64,000 bases of DNA from Cladocopium goreaui (Eukaryota > Sar > Dinophyceae > Suessiales > Symbiodiniaceae). The notes under the pieces were generated by a model, which was given only the letters and a program-made list of their open reading frames with translations, made no database searches and was not told the origin of the DNA. The stretch is taken from assembly GCA_947184155.2 (NCBI GenBank), contig CAMXCT020005101.1:62001-126000 (forward strand), written 5' to 3'. Every line of letters begins with the position of its first letter. Position 1 is the stretch's first letter. Shown in pieces: positions 10,850 to 22,610 of this stretch. A program made the position numbers and the translations under genes.

Positions 10850-13800
10850 CAGAGAATGCGAAATCGATCTGCCGGAGCTGCAAAGTTTGTCCTTGGCGCG
10901 GGCAGTGGCTCGGTCATCGGCAGCATCGGCATTCGAACCACTCTCTGCGATGGCGAGGAGGATTTGGAGCCGTTGACTTCCATGGCGCGACAAAATTTGC
11001 CGCGCTACTGGAGCACGTCGGCTGATCTCCAGGAGGTATCCATCGAGTTTCCTGCAGAAAGGAGGACTGAAAGAAGCCCTTGTAGTGGATTATATCATAT
11101 TTGCATGTTCTGTGCGATGATGTGTGATGTTTTGATGTACTGCCACATATCCGTATAAAGAATGTAAAAATCATGCGTTTCCTGTAGCAGTGGAGAATCA
11201 TTCGCATCAATGCCATTTTTTCCCTGGAGGAATCTGGGCTTTGGCGAACTTGCTTATGTGCCTGGTCCAGTAATCATCCCTTTCTATCACCTTTCATTTG
11301 ATACTTTGAGATGCTTTAAGAGATCTTTGAGGTAGTATCCAGTAGTCAGACATGAAAAACGAGGAGGACATATCAAGTTGCACCATTGCACCTGAAAGAT
11401 CTGAGGTGAAACATGAGCATTTCCGGCAGTTTCAGTATCTGGTGAACCACACCTACCAAGCCATTCCAACCCAGGAGAGAGTTCGCCAAAGCAGATTTGT
11501 TTTGTTTGTGTACAATAATGCAACTACGGTTTACATTTGTTTACTGTATTTGCAGGAACTGGATGGGTGTAGAGTGATCAGAGTGATCTGACACTCGGAT
11601 ATACCTGGATTGGGTGGTTGTTTTGAAGGACCGTTTGTGCCCAACCGATCAGCATGGCAAGACTCGTGGTGGATGTGCTTGTGTACAACCTGGTGGATCG
11701 CCAGGCTTGCCAACAGGCCGGCACACTCTTCATTTTTGTGTCCGGAGCATCAGGAATCATTTTCAACCTTCATGGTCTGCTGAAAACTCTGAGAAGGGAT
11801 CTTGACGTGCAAGGTGCAACACCCTGCAACCAGATATTCTTTCAAAATCGCCGCGAAGAGGTGTTTGTTTTCATCGGAACATCCCGGAACCACTGATTTT
11901 TGGCAGTCCGCCAGGCTTCCAGGTGAAGAGAGTCATTCGAGTGGAAGATTCCGACATGTTCAACCGATCCTCGTCAGATCCCGTTTGCCTTGTCAGGTCC
12001 ACACGAGGGAGAATAAGGTATGAATCCATGAATTGATGCAACATGAAAGGTGCCATTGACAACATTGAACCATAGTTCAAGGATGTTCAAGGTGAGCTGA
12101 ACTCCAACGCGCTTGGGTTTGTAGAATGTTTTAGAGCTCATTCGCATCAAGATACAGGCTAATTCCACCAGTTGATGGTGAAATTTCCCCCAGTTGATGG
12201 TGACATTCCACCAGTGAATGGTGAAATTACACTTGTTGGAGCCTCTCGGCTTGTCGGCCGATAAGGATACATCAAACGCCGCGACCAGATCAAGATGAGC
12301 CGTCTGAAATGTGCAGCTCCAGATCCCAAGATTCGCACGCAACAAGCCATTGAGGCATTCCCAGGCGGAAGGGCTGCCAATGTCAAAATATACGTACCAT
12401 ACTGTAATATGCGTAATATATCGTAATATATATATATATATACGTATATAATATAATATAATATAATATAATATGTATATATATATATGTATATATTATA
12501 TATATATATTACATAATGTATTATATATATATATATATATCGATTTGAAAAATGATATAAAATATAATGTCATCCATAGAACATTCCTACTGCACCAGTT
12601 TGCTCAGCTTTATGCAGTCTAAAATGCCTCAGAGTTCAAGTTGTGTATCTTCAAGACAAAGCGCGGGACGGTGGGAGAGCTGCACAGCAGCTCCAGGCCT
12701 GCAAGAGGTGGTGGCACAGCTGGATAGTGACCTCAACGAAACCTATTTGTGGCACGGTACCCGAGTGAGAACAGGTCTGCAAATCGCGCAGGACGACCAT
12801 CGATGCCATCATAAAAGATCTCACATTACGCACTGTCAGCACCACTGTTGGACCATTTTGCCCCCCAATGATTGATTGTAGTTGGGACATGTTGGGACCT
12901 TTTTTGCAGGTGTTCGCTTTTTGCCACCCCACCAGGAGGACTTCAACTTGACCTTCGCTGGCTCGGGTGCTGGAACTATGTACGGCAAAGGTTTGTACTT
13001 TTCCGAGTCTCTGTTGCAAAAAACGGTTTCTGTTGCAAACTCTGCAATGTCAAACTGTGGCTTTGAACCTTTTATAAAGGAGAGCAGTATCGTTGGTGTG
13101 TATTTGTTCTGCTGCTGGGCAGATCCAATATACGCCCCGTTTTCACCAAGGAAAGCAGCACCAAAGCTGATGAGTATAGCCAAGATGAGCCAAGTGGATA
13201 CTATCACGGTGTGAGAGCCCTGTTACTGTGCCGTGTTTGTATGGGAGAGTTCTACTACACCGGCGAGCGGGATCCTTGGTCACACACACATAGCTGACAC
13301 CCTAGAGCCCCCTTGTTGCCCCCTGGATACATTTGATCCCTGCCATCATGGCTCAGTTGCGCCGGTGCCTTTGGCAAGGAGCAGACCGCCATTGAGAAGT
13401 TCATGCAAGGCATCTCTGATAGCACCCTGGGTGATCGAGCAAAAGCAGTGAATACCTATCGAGAGTTCGTGGCGGCCTGGCATGTGGACTTGGGCGAACT
13501 GGTGGGGGGTGCAACATGGTGCAACATGGTGCAACATGTACAAAGGACTACAAATGACAAGAATCTTTGTGTAATATGGCACAGCCTCGATTCCAATTAG
13601 GAGTCACCAGCTCGACACAATCCAAGAAGACAAGAGGTAAGAACCTGCAACAGTGAACAGAAATGATGGTGTCGGGTGGCTGAAAAGCTGGATCATGAGT
13701 TGTGGCGAAAAAAATGAGCTGCACTTTGTTGAGTCTCAATGCTGTGGTGTGCACCTCCCACTTGTAACTGTGTTTATATATGCGCTATTAAAGTGTATAT

Positions 13801-14075
13801 TAAAGTGGTAGCTAACCAGTTTTTGTGCCATTCGGTTTGAGTAAGTGATAGGAGCCCATCATCACATCGTTTTTCGTCATGTTGAGTCTAGATCTGTGGT
13901 GATCTCGCGACTTGAATCCACCGGGCTCTACCAATGCTCCCAGGTATATAACAAGGACCAGGTCTATCCAGAGTACCTGGTGCTCTACGAACGTCTCCAT
14001 GGCACCCGACCTCCAGAGCCTCCGCCGAAAGATCTGCCTTTCCTCCTGGAGCTGCCTCTGTACTGGAAGAATGTG
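10850..14075 (+). CDS. PARP catalytic domain 1 (ADP-ribosyltransferase), N-terminal part of a probable double-PARP gene
   Basis: Exons in order: about 10868-11034 (uncertain N-terminal part); 11908-11980 with VKRVIRVEDSDMF; about 12295-12395; 12690-12800 with LNETYLWHGT; 12920-13012 with GTMYGKGLYFSES; 13149-13262 with YYHGVRALLLCRVCMG; 13350-13495 with STLGDRAKAVNTYREF; 13948-14075 with KDQVYPEYLVLYER. These are the successive signatures of a PARP fold. The H-Y-E triad is complete: His in LWHGT (about 12752), Tyr in GKGLYF (about 12997) and Glu in YPEY (about 13971). The enzyme would move ADP-ribose from NAD+ to protein or another acceptor. No DNA-binding zinc finger, WWE or macro domain is visible. 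The last exon runs past the catalytic Glu into a GTAAG donor, so the protein continues, probably into domain 2. Confidence 0.8.
12160..12240 (+). repeat. About 22-bp repeat, 3 diverged copies
   Basis: Three copies of a unit close to ccaccagttgatggtgaaat, each with its own small inverted repeat (caccagttgatggtg). It lies within an intron-like stretch of the PARP gene. Confidence 0.75.
12400..12560 (+). repeat. TA-rich low-complexity tract
   Basis: Almost pure A/T with runs of alternating TA and a short ataat array. It lies between PARP exons. Confidence 0.9.
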
Positions 14076-14126
14076 GGTAAGAACCCACGCATACAGGAGA
14101 CTTGTTTGAAACTGCGCATATCAATT

Positions 14127-16874
14127 GCTTCTTCCTGAGTCAACTTGGATTTATGATTGGAAGATTTGGAAGTTGGTCAAGGATCGGACCATTGTTTCAG
14201 TCCGAGTTCCAAATCGCCTCATTGAAGCTAATTCAAGTCTTTTTCGTGAGCCAGCTTGTGCAGCACTGCTGTGCTATGCCAGGAATTCCACGATCATTGG
14301 CTTGTTCGACCCAAGATTTCCAATTTGATCTATCGAATGGCCCTCCACACATCGGAGAACAGCTGCCCCAAGGCATCGCGGCGCTGCAGCTGGGGTGAGC
14401 TGAATGCCATTGGCTGTGTTTGATGCCGGAGACCATGGGATACCGCAAATATAGACTTCTTTATAGGTTCAATTTTACGGGTAATTATTCTATTTTTCAG
14501 ACAGACCGATACTTTTTCTTGGTTTTCAACATGCAGCATAGCTGTCAGAGGTTCAACGCGCGAAGAGAGTCGAAGATTCCGTACTCTGGTGCAAATACAT
14601 CAACTGGAAGAAAGAGCTCGCGCGACAGTTGGAAGTCAGCAAGATGGACCGGTGCACTCCGCCCAACGCTACTTGGATATTTTTTTCATTTTTGTTCATC
14701 CATGAATCTATCCTTGTTGTCATTCTTCTGAGTATTATTTTTGGTATGATTGTGTTGTGTATTATTACTCTATTCAGCAACATGATATATGTATGACATT
14801 ATTGTTGTTTATTGATGTTTATTGTGCGTATACTGTTACTATTTGCTATTTTATTGTTATGTTTGGTATTAGTTATTTTTATTGTTCTTATTATTATATA
14901 ATTATAGAGTTTTTTTTTTTTTGTATTACACTGTATATATTATATATTCATTGATATTATATTCATAATAACAGTTATGTTTTTTGTTAATGCTGTTATT
15001 ACTATAGCTATCATTATGTATCATTCTTACTTTGGACTACTCCCTGACCGATGCCATGTCGGCCGTTTGTTGTTCAGGAGCTTGATGGAACTCCCAGCAG
15101 TGGCCATGTCTTGACTGGTGAGATCTTAGCGGAACACGATGGCGTTGAGGCAATTGATTGGGTGATTGGGTCGGGGGGTTATAGTATGTTAATGTATGTT
15201 ATACCAAAACCACATCTATCCACTAATTGATTATCAATGTATATCAATGTTATCAATAACCCCCCCCAATTATCAAAACTTAAGTATCAACTGATAATCA
15301 ATTAGTGGATTGATAATAGTATTATATATAACACATATTGATACCTGTGTATATTACCCTTTGATTATTTAGGTATGGAAAATGGTCCATAGAAATAATA
15401 GAAATAGATGTTGCAATGATAATTTTCCATAGCTACATTAAATTCCCAGACCATAATATATTATTTGGGAATGCTATCAATAGAAAATTATTGGATGCTC
15501 AATATCATATCTATTAATTGGGTATGATCATCATTGATTATAGCTATATAATATTATAAAAATCACAAGAACTGTCACCTATAGTGTAAGTTGTTGTTCC
15601 TTTCTTTGCAGATCCCTGTTCTACCATTCATACTTATCGGACTCTCAATGTGGATCCAAGATGATCATAGAACTTGGTCGACCACTTCAATTTCTTATCA
15701 ACAGCTTATTTATAGCATTTTATAATCAACTTTTTGTCAAATTGTTACAGGTTTTTCCAATGTTTTTTTTTTTTCCAGATGCATTTGTCATATTTGTCAT
15801 GCATTCGTTGCCCGAGGCCATCAGTCTGGAAAATATGGTGGCGGGTCTCAATGAGCTGTTGCTGTGGCATGGCACCAGCCGAGAAGCTGCTGCAGCCATC
15901 GCAAATGATGGGCGCCATGGCAGGGGTACTGTACCACCATTGAAATCATGTTGAAATATGTTGAGTGGTACACAATTACATAATGATACCAATTCCAGTG
16001 GTTTTTTCATGTTTTTCCCCCCAGATTCATGTCCGACTGATCCGACTGTCAGGTTCGTGCTGAACAACAATGCCTTGCATGGTCGACGCTTTGGAAACGG
16101 AGTGTACTTAGCAGAGGATCTGAGGAAAAGCCTAAGTCTGGCACTGAGTTGTCGCAAAAATACTCTGAGCATCTCTGAGATCTATAATCAATGGCCATTT
16201 CAGGAACCTAAATTGGAGGTACCTCCATTTTAGGATCCTGGATTTCCCATTGATATAATAACTGTCCATGTTTGGTACTTTTGTCTTCAGACAAGCATTG
16301 TTTTTTAGAGCTTCGCGGGCACATTTCTTTGGGGGATCAAAGTGGTCCTGCAAAAAAGGTACAGTGCTGCTCCCAAGGGGCTCTTTCGGGTGGTAATCTT
16401 GACATATTAATACAATATAGGAAGTGAGAGTGGGACAGAGCAGCTGAGGCTACTGCAAAGAGGCTGATGGTGTGAAATATGTGCTTTTGTGCAGGGCAGT
16501 GTGTGGTGAGATGTTTTATACCGAGCAACAAACTCACCGTGATGCACCGGAGCGAGCGAGAGAGCAGGGCAAGCAGAGTGTTTTGGCCAACCCAGACAAG
16601 GCGCGAAGGGTTTCGAAGCAATCCAAGGTAACAGATACCATAACAGCACGATGTGCTTTTAGACAGTGGCAAATTATGACGATTTGTACTTTTTCAGTGG
16701 CCTCCCCACAGTTTTTGCGATGGCCACTGTGCCCAAAAAATCTGTACGTCGTATCTTCAGGCTTCGGTTGATTCCATGACGCCCCAGGTTGGCCCGCGGG
16801 AGTACATTCTTTTTGACACTGCCCAAGTCTATCCGGAGTACATCGTGGAATTCGTGACCCGGAGCACTGAATGA
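14127..16874 (+). CDS. PARP catalytic domain 2 (ADP-ribosyltransferase)
   Basis: Recognised exons: 14568-14690 with KRVEDSVLWCKYINW; 15790-15925 with LNELLLWHGTSREAAAAIA; 16025-16145 with FGNGVYLAEDLRKSLS; 16470-16630 with LLCRAVCGEMFYTE and a Lys/Arg-rich tail; 16760-16874 with PREYILFDTAQVYPEYIVEF, ending in TGA at 16872-16874. The triad is His in LWHGTS (about 15867), Tyr in GVYLAED (about 16105) and Glu in YPEY (about 16836). It therefore matches H-Y-E enzymes rather than the H-Y-I/L mono-transferase class. Domain 2 is clearly not a recent copy of domain 1: the segment before the Tyr is FGNGVYLAED here and MYGKGLYFSES there. Two exon-like pieces at about 14127-14240 and 14325-14395 may be linker. 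Whether 10.8-16.9 kb is one gene or two is not settled by sequence alone. Confidence 0.8.
15173..15320 (+). repeat. Nested inverted repeat (foldback)
   Basis: The 18-base word at 15219-15236 (tccactaattgattatca) has its exact reverse complement at 15292-15309. Outside one arm, ggggggttat at 15174-15183 pairs with ataaccccccc near 15256. The stretch lies in an intron-like part of the second PARP domain. Confidence 0.85.
15354..15450 (+). mobile_element. Foldback element (family B, diverged copy)
   Basis: It starts taccctttgattatttagg with tggaaaatggtccatag downstream, and ends with ttttccatagctacatt. It resembles the elements at 9966 and 18091 in order and composition but is more diverged. 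Confidence 0.5.
16207..16234. repeat. 28-bp near-perfect palindrome
   Basis: cctaaattggaggtacctcc followed by attttagg equals its own reverse complement except for one mismatched pair of positions. Part of it recurs in the opposite orientation at about 28893-28935. Confidence 0.85.
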
Positions 16875-16888
16875 ATTCCGCGCAATGT

Positions 16889-18085
16889 GGAACCTTCGTG
16901 CTGCTCCATGTCGCAGTTTTCCCAATCAGGCTGTGTTGCGGAAGCGCATTTACAGCCGTCGATTGAAAGCAAATGTTGGCCAGATCTGCCTCCTGTGAAG
17001 CGCAGTGACAGCAATTATTTAGCAGACTGCCGTCATCAGATGACAGATGTGCTAACGACACCCCCACCGACCAAGTCGGGCCTGGGTGAAGACAATATGC
17101 AGTCTCCATTTGTCCAAAACCAGCTGTTGGGTGGTTGGCGTGTTTGGCGTTGAACAATGTTGAACGGCTGTTTGAGTGAGATTTGCTGTTTGTTCATCAT
17201 CTTGATCAGCTTGACAGTGTGTTTTTGTTTCACTTTGGAAGCTTGGCACTTTGGAAGCTAGGGATATGACCCATGGTGTCCTTGTTTCCCTATGAAGAGA
17301 AACTGCATTAGCTCATTGGTCGCGCAGCTGATGTGCCCAAATGGATCCTCACTAGCAAATTTCGGTGTCCGCTTCACCATGATGCGACACGCTGCAGTCT
17401 CAGCTTTCACTGTGATGTCAAAAACCATCAGTTTCAGTACTTTGATAATTCAGCTTGTCATTGACAATTTTCACAAGCATGCAAGCATATATAGATATAC
17501 GGATATACGGGTATAAGTTTCTGTAGTTATATTATAAAAAGGTAAAACAAATCCAACAACTCAGTTGGGTGCCACTGTGCTTACCCCTTAAAAAGTGGCA
17601 CCCCCATCAGCAGCCCCCAGGCCTTTGGCCCGTGGTCCCGTGCATTGCCAGCCTTGGGGCGGCGACTGCCGGCACGGCGGCCGGCGCTACGACAACTGCG
17701 GTGCTTCAGTGGCGCGCCTGCCATCAGTCGCGACTCGGAACGGCACATGGGGGCTTCCAATTTATAGGGGTACCCCCAAATCATCCATTTCTAGATGGAA
17801 TTTCCATGAATTGTACATTGTAAACCATACGGACTATAGGGTACCCCAATACGGAGAGCAATTGAGCTCTCTGAGAACCCTGAAGCCCAGTGAGCCCTTT
17901 GTCAATTTTTGTTTCTATTGACCCAGACAGACTTACATCACCTTACATCAAGGGCCGCGCCATCCACGTTCTGCGCAGGGAAGGACAAAAAGCCCGTAGC
18001 CTTGGAAACGGTGGTGCCGCGCGATGGTTCACGAGATGATCTCAAGATCCTTCCCGGTGATGCCGATGGCTTGAGGCCCAAAAGA
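16889..18085 (+). CDS. Candidate exons upstream of the first TauD-like gene
   Basis: Four open pieces. About 16889-17000 starts MWNLRAAPCRSFPNQAVLRK, Arg-rich and lacking acidic residues, like a mitochondrial leader. About 17318-17452 contains DVPKWILTSKFRCPLHHD. About 17590-17765 contains LPALGRRLPARRPALRQL, also leader-like, with three overlapping open frames. About 17950-18085 contains KKPVALETVVPRDGSRDD. They could be 5' exons of the oxygenase gene at 18.3-20.6 kb or a separate gene. Nothing in the sequence decides between these. No family is recognised for any piece. Confidence 0.35.
17769..17850 (+). repeat. Short element bounded by ggggtacccc words
   Basis: The stretch is bordered by tataggggtaccccc and tatagggtaccccaat. 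The borders are palindromic themselves and resemble each other. A similar gggg-tacc-cccc word occurs at about 55476. It may be another small intron element. Confidence 0.4.
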
Positions 18086-18090
18086 TAGCT

Positions 18091-18195
18091 TACCCTCTGG
18101 TTATGTCAAAATAGCTATTGAAAATGACCATTTATAGTGGATTTTCCCATTGAAAATGGTGATTTTCTATAGTTATGTTAGTTTACCAGAGGGTA
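18091..18195 (+). mobile_element. Foldback MITE-like element with TA flanks (family B, best copy)
   Basis: It begins TA-CCCTCTGGT and ends ACCAGAGGG-TA: perfect inverted ends bordered by TA on both sides, as expected of Tc1/mariner-type insertion. The arms continue to pair imperfectly for about 50 bases each. No coding capacity. Confidence 0.8.
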
Positions 18196-18327
18196 TAACA
18201 TGTTCTAAACAGCATCTCCAGACAGACGCCAAGCTGAAATGAGCTAAAACCATGCGTGGTCATGGTCATGTTGACAAGCTGGCAGATTTACTGCTGTGCC
18301 GCGAGGTTGAAGGTGAATTCTTTGGCC

Positions 18328-20596
18328 AGCATTTCACTCGAGGAGGAGAATCAATTTGTGCAAATGATGAACAACTACGGAGCAACGGTTCTCGTCCCCA
18401 AAGAGGAGAGTGATCCATTGGCCGTGTACAAAACATTGGACCGTTGGTTTGGCAAGTGCGTGCCCCATGATGCCATGAATGAGCATGGGATTGTGGAAAT
18501 CAATCCAGCCAACCCAACGAGCATCAACACCGCCAATCCCAAAAAGGAACACCTTCCGCATACCGATGATGCATACACAGATAGCCCAGCAGCGCTTCTC
18601 ACTTGAAATTATGATGAATTAAAAGTGATTTATGTAAGGAGACTTTGGGCATGTTTGAGATGTTTGGGGAACGCGGTTTGGCATTGACGTATTTGAATCT
18701 ATTTGAATGGTCATAGACAGATATAAAAGGATGGAACATATTAAAAAAAGGATATGAAAGGATATAGTCAAATATCAATCTCATGTTTCAAGCTCCAAAT
18801 TCCGGTGTTTGTATTCCAACCCCACCTTGCCTTAGATGTTTTTTGTTCAGGTTTTGCACCCTGCAATGTCGGGAATCTGCGGCAACTGGTGGCGAATCAG
18901 TGTTGGTCTCCGGAGCAGAACTCCTGGCGGCTTTGTCAAATGAAGAGCTGAGAAGTTTGATGCAGCCAGGCAGCTCGGATGAATTGGGCCAGCGGCTAAC
19001 ATGTTGTGTTTTTATGTAGATCATATAGTATACATGGTATCTCTGATGTGTGTAGTATTTAAATAATAAATAGGAGTATGTTTATATTATTTTATATTTA
19101 CATTGTGTACATATTATATATGTGACACCTTACATGAAGGACTAAGGACAGCTGATATATCGCTCGGGTTCAAGCAAGCTGTTTCAGCGTGCATCATCTT
19201 TTTCGAGTTATGCTGAAATGCAATCCACACCGTCCAGATGGATTTGATTTACCAGATGAATGTCTGGAAATGTTTGGAACAGAGATTAAACCAATGATTA
19301 CCAGTTCAAGTTGCCGTTTCCCACGTTCGCAGTAGATTCAGTTCCTTGGGATCTCAGGTATGGTGTCGATGGGAAGACGGCCTGCGGCCGATGGCTCCTG
19401 GATGAAGGTTAGCTCCATCCCGCTTTTTTGGGTGGACAAGGACCGTTGGTTTCGGCCGTAAACGGGGTTTTTGGGTCCGTTTAGTGGTTGGTTTTTGAAG
19501 AGTTTTGGATGTTCTATGAGGTGTGGCCACAGCAATCCAGTGTCCACAGTGAGACAAGAAAGTAGCTGATATGAATTTTCTCTCCTTCCGATGTGGAACC
19601 AACAAATTTTCAATGTTCTTTATATAATTTCATGCAATATTAGTATTTATTTAATCATCCCATTTTAGGGTGACCTTCCAGCCGCAGGATTCAGGATGGC
19701 TTCAGGTCCGGTGGCGTTGCAACGATGGCTGTGTGGGGGACGTCGCTGCAGAGGTGAAGCCTTCCTACGAGCAGATGGATGCCGTTGCGCGCCACGAGGC
19801 CTGGTGTTGTTCATAGAATTGGATGATGGGAAAATTTACAGGAAAGCCCTATATTTGATGGTAAAAACCATGGTTTCCTGTAGATTTTCCCTTAAACCAA
19901 TCCAATGAGTTGTGGACCACTGGTTTTTGTGGCTACGGACTGGGTCTAGTGTCGACGAATGTCGACGATCCACTGGTGAAGAGTTTATTTGGTGACTTAT
20001 GACATAAATGATGATTTGTTCATGATTTTTTCAAGATTTAAAGGATGCAACATGAATTTGATGAATTATGATGTAGTAGGATCATCATGTATGCATCGTG
20101 GATGAAACATCCCAATCATGGATGAATCATAGATCACAATGATCACATCATGGATCCAACACGAGTTTCATCCAACATGATCCATCCATTGCCAATTTGA
20201 TGGAATATGACATAATATGACATAAATATGGGGATGTATCAAAATCAATCTTGCTATATTTGGGGGGATGAACATCCATTTACCAGTTATTTGGGGTTCA
20301 CTAGGGTACCAGTCGGTTTTGACTACCCATCTGATCCGACGTTCGAGGTCTATCAGCTGGTCGTACCTTTGAATCCCGGCGAATTGTTGGTGGTCGACAA
20401 CCGAGCGATAGCCCATGGTCGCCGTCCTTATGAATCCGGAGATCCACGAGTGATGTGGAGAAAAAACTATGTGGGGAATGGCGAGCTTGAGGCTCAGTTG
20501 AAAACTGGCATGTGTGCAGCATTTTCGAGCATGTTTGATGGACTTCACAGTATGTTTGATCCCATGTCTATTGATACCCACAAGCTGAAGATTTGA
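18328..20596 (+). CDS. TauD/TfdA-family Fe(II)/2-oxoglutarate dioxygenase (first copy)
   Basis: Exons: about 18328-18602, with the first metal ligands in HLPHTDDAY; 18848-19000, with TGGESVLVSGAELLAAL, the usual GGES turn; 19190-19330, with NPHRPDGFDLPDECLEMFG; 19676-19805, with VKPSYEQMDAVARHEA; about 20312-20596, with FEVYQLVVPLNPGELLVVDN and then AIAHGR, the distal His and 2-oxoglutarate-binding Arg. It ends in TGA at 20594-20596. The order HxD ... H ... R matches the clavaminate synthase/TauD superfamily, which oxidises small substrates such as taurine, amino acids or betaines. The substrate is unknown. The last intron holds two repeat elements (19816-19908 and about 20236-20330). The start is not identified. 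Confidence 0.75.
19816..19908 (+). mobile_element. Foldback element within a TauD-gene intron
   Basis: The left arm attggatgatgggaaaatt plus tacaggaaa pairs with the right arm, whose reverse complement reads attggattggtttaaggg then aaaatctacaggaaa. The arms are about 30 bases with a short loop. Confidence 0.7.
20236..20330 (+). mobile_element. Introner/MITE-like element (family A, diverged copy)
   Basis: ggggatgtatcaaaatc at the left, tatttggggttcactaggg in the middle and ggttttgac near the right end follow the same order as the copies at 9673 and 54711. It lies directly upstream of the last TauD exon. Its right end may overlap the start of that exon. Confidence 0.55.
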
Positions 20597-20816
20597 ATCA
20601 CTTTAATCTGGCCTGGTGGTTGTACAGCGTAGATTCTCACAGATGAACATCGTGAGAGTACAGTAAACGAATCCAGGAAGCGTCGAAAAGAGTCAGAGAC
20701 ACAATGGGATCAAGATGCATAGGGAAGCATCAGCATCATCAGTGACAGTGAAAGTTGTTGAAGTACAAACAAATGGCCACCAGCTGAGAAGATATTGAAA
20801 CATAGAAGATAGTGGC

Positions 20817-22601
20817 ATGACTCAGACGCCTAATCTTGCCCGGGTCAAGCGCTTGGGATGGACGGCATCATTTGCGCCGCAAACCTTGCCTGTGCATGGT
20901 GTGGGCAGCAGAGTTGCTTGTTTCCTCAAGCCACCGGCTGATAGGGCAGGTGTACCAATCAGTACACCTGTGGGTTGTTGAAAACGAAGGCGACTGGGCC
21001 ATCCAGTCGGGTTCTTCTTCCTCTGTTCAAAAGTTCCGGAAGTTGATCAGAAAATCCGTAGAAATCCGTGCGTTCTGGTTTGGCACAACCCTGACCCGAC
21101 TGAAGTCTTTTGAAAGTGCAAATTGGCCGCCACGTATCGAGAAAGTGCCTGCATCTGATGACGCACATTGCACGAATTTACACGGACCAGGGCATGAGGA
21201 CAACATATTTGAAGATTTTTGAAGACAAAGGGGACAAGAACCTGGGTTGGGTGATATCAACCGTGATGGACCATAATTTGCAAAGATTTGCTACTCTTAT
21301 GTTCTCGAGGCTCAAGATAATTATCTGAAGATCACATGTGGGGCAGGAATTGTCATGGCTTTTGGGCATTGGTCTGTCCATGTTTGCCACTACCTCGAGT
21401 CTCGTGTCTGAAGGAAGTGCAACAACCGCTCGATTTCGAGCCGGGGGAATACCGGGACTATGAGGAAAAGGAGGCTGTTGTGTCGGACAGTCACGCAGGG
21501 GAGCACCTGTTCATTTGGGCTTTAAAGCAGTGGCAACATTTGGGTTCCCATCAGCATGCGAAAGCACTTGCAAGGCAGGGTCGACTTCAGGTGAACGGCC
21601 AATCTGTGGCCGACTTTCACCGCCTCAGTGCGGGTGATCAAGTGACCTTGCGCTTAGATCCGCATGTGCTGTCACTGAAGCACACCTTTCTTCGTCGCCA
21701 AATGGTCGCATCAGGGCAGAGTGGGATGCGTTTGGAAGCTTTCTGCAGGACTTGTTTTCATGACATCCTCACTTCACGTCGAAGTATTCGAGAAGCCATC
21801 AAACAAGGCAGTGTACGAGTGAATGGGGAGCAGGTCGAACACACTCGCATGCTGCAGGAGGGAACTTGTGTTGAGGTGGCATTGCCTGCTATTCAGGCAT
21901 TGCATGGTTTGTGTCCTAAGAACTGCTGGCCTCGTATCATCTATGAGGATGACATGCTCGCTGTGGTTTGGAAGCATGCGAACGTGAAGTCCATGGGTGG
22001 TTGGCAAACAGCCGAGAATGGCGCAAGGCTTCAAGTGAAACCATCCCATGAAGCTGACGCCTTTGATGAGCGCCTGAAGTCGATACATCGCCTGGATAAA
22101 CCCGTTGCAGGCTTGATGCTCATGGCCAAGACCTATTCAGCTCATCGATCTTTGATGCAATGGCTAAAAGAGCGTCGGAATATCTCCAAGGTATATCGAG
22201 CAATTGTCTTTGGCAACCCCTTGCAAGGATATCAAGGTGCCCTGACCGACCAGGCATGTCAGACATGGCAGTTCCAAGTGGACAGTGCAGTGGATGGCCG
22301 GGCAGCTTTGACATTGGGTCGGATTTTGGAAGAACTCGATGGCTTTCATGTTGTGGAGTTGAGCCCCATCACAGGGCGCAGACACCAGTTGCGCATTCAT
22401 ATGGCTTCACTCGGCTGCCCCATTGTGGGAGACACTGACTATGGAAGTAGAAGCCGTGCATCTGGGATTTTGTTGGCTGCTGTTGAACTTAAGTTTCTAC
22501 ATCCAGCAAAGCAGCTTGAATCTCCGCAGATGCTGGAGTTTCATGAAGAGGAGCCTCCTCACTTCAAGAGCTGGCGGGAGAAGCTGTCAGGTTCTCTCTG
22601 A
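20817..22601 (+). CDS. RluA-family RNA pseudouridine synthase with two S4-like segments
   Basis: The ORF at 21336-22601 (421 codons) is unbroken. Residues about 50-105 and 128-185 each have an S4-type RNA-binding pattern (RLQVNG and SVRVNG turns after a helical stretch). From residue about 208 comes the catalytic domain, with RIIYEDDMLAVVWK and then HRLDKPVAGLML at residues 251-262. Asp254 is the expected catalytic residue. ELSPITGRRHQLRIHM and PIVGDTDYG follow, as in RluA-type enzymes that isomerise uridine in rRNA or tRNA. The N-terminal 21 residues of this ORF look unconserved. An alternative start is the exon at 20817-20949 (MTQTPNLARVKRLGW), which joins in phase to 21400 and would give 444 residues with one intron. 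Confidence 0.9.
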
Positions 22602-22610
22602 GCGTTGCAT

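Noticed and set aside
21309..21316. ggctcaag before the pseudouridine synthase as a relict spliced leader
   Set aside because: Only the last eight bases of the leader's 3' end match and the preceding bases do not. The same holds for ggctcaa at 58134. Chance is likely.
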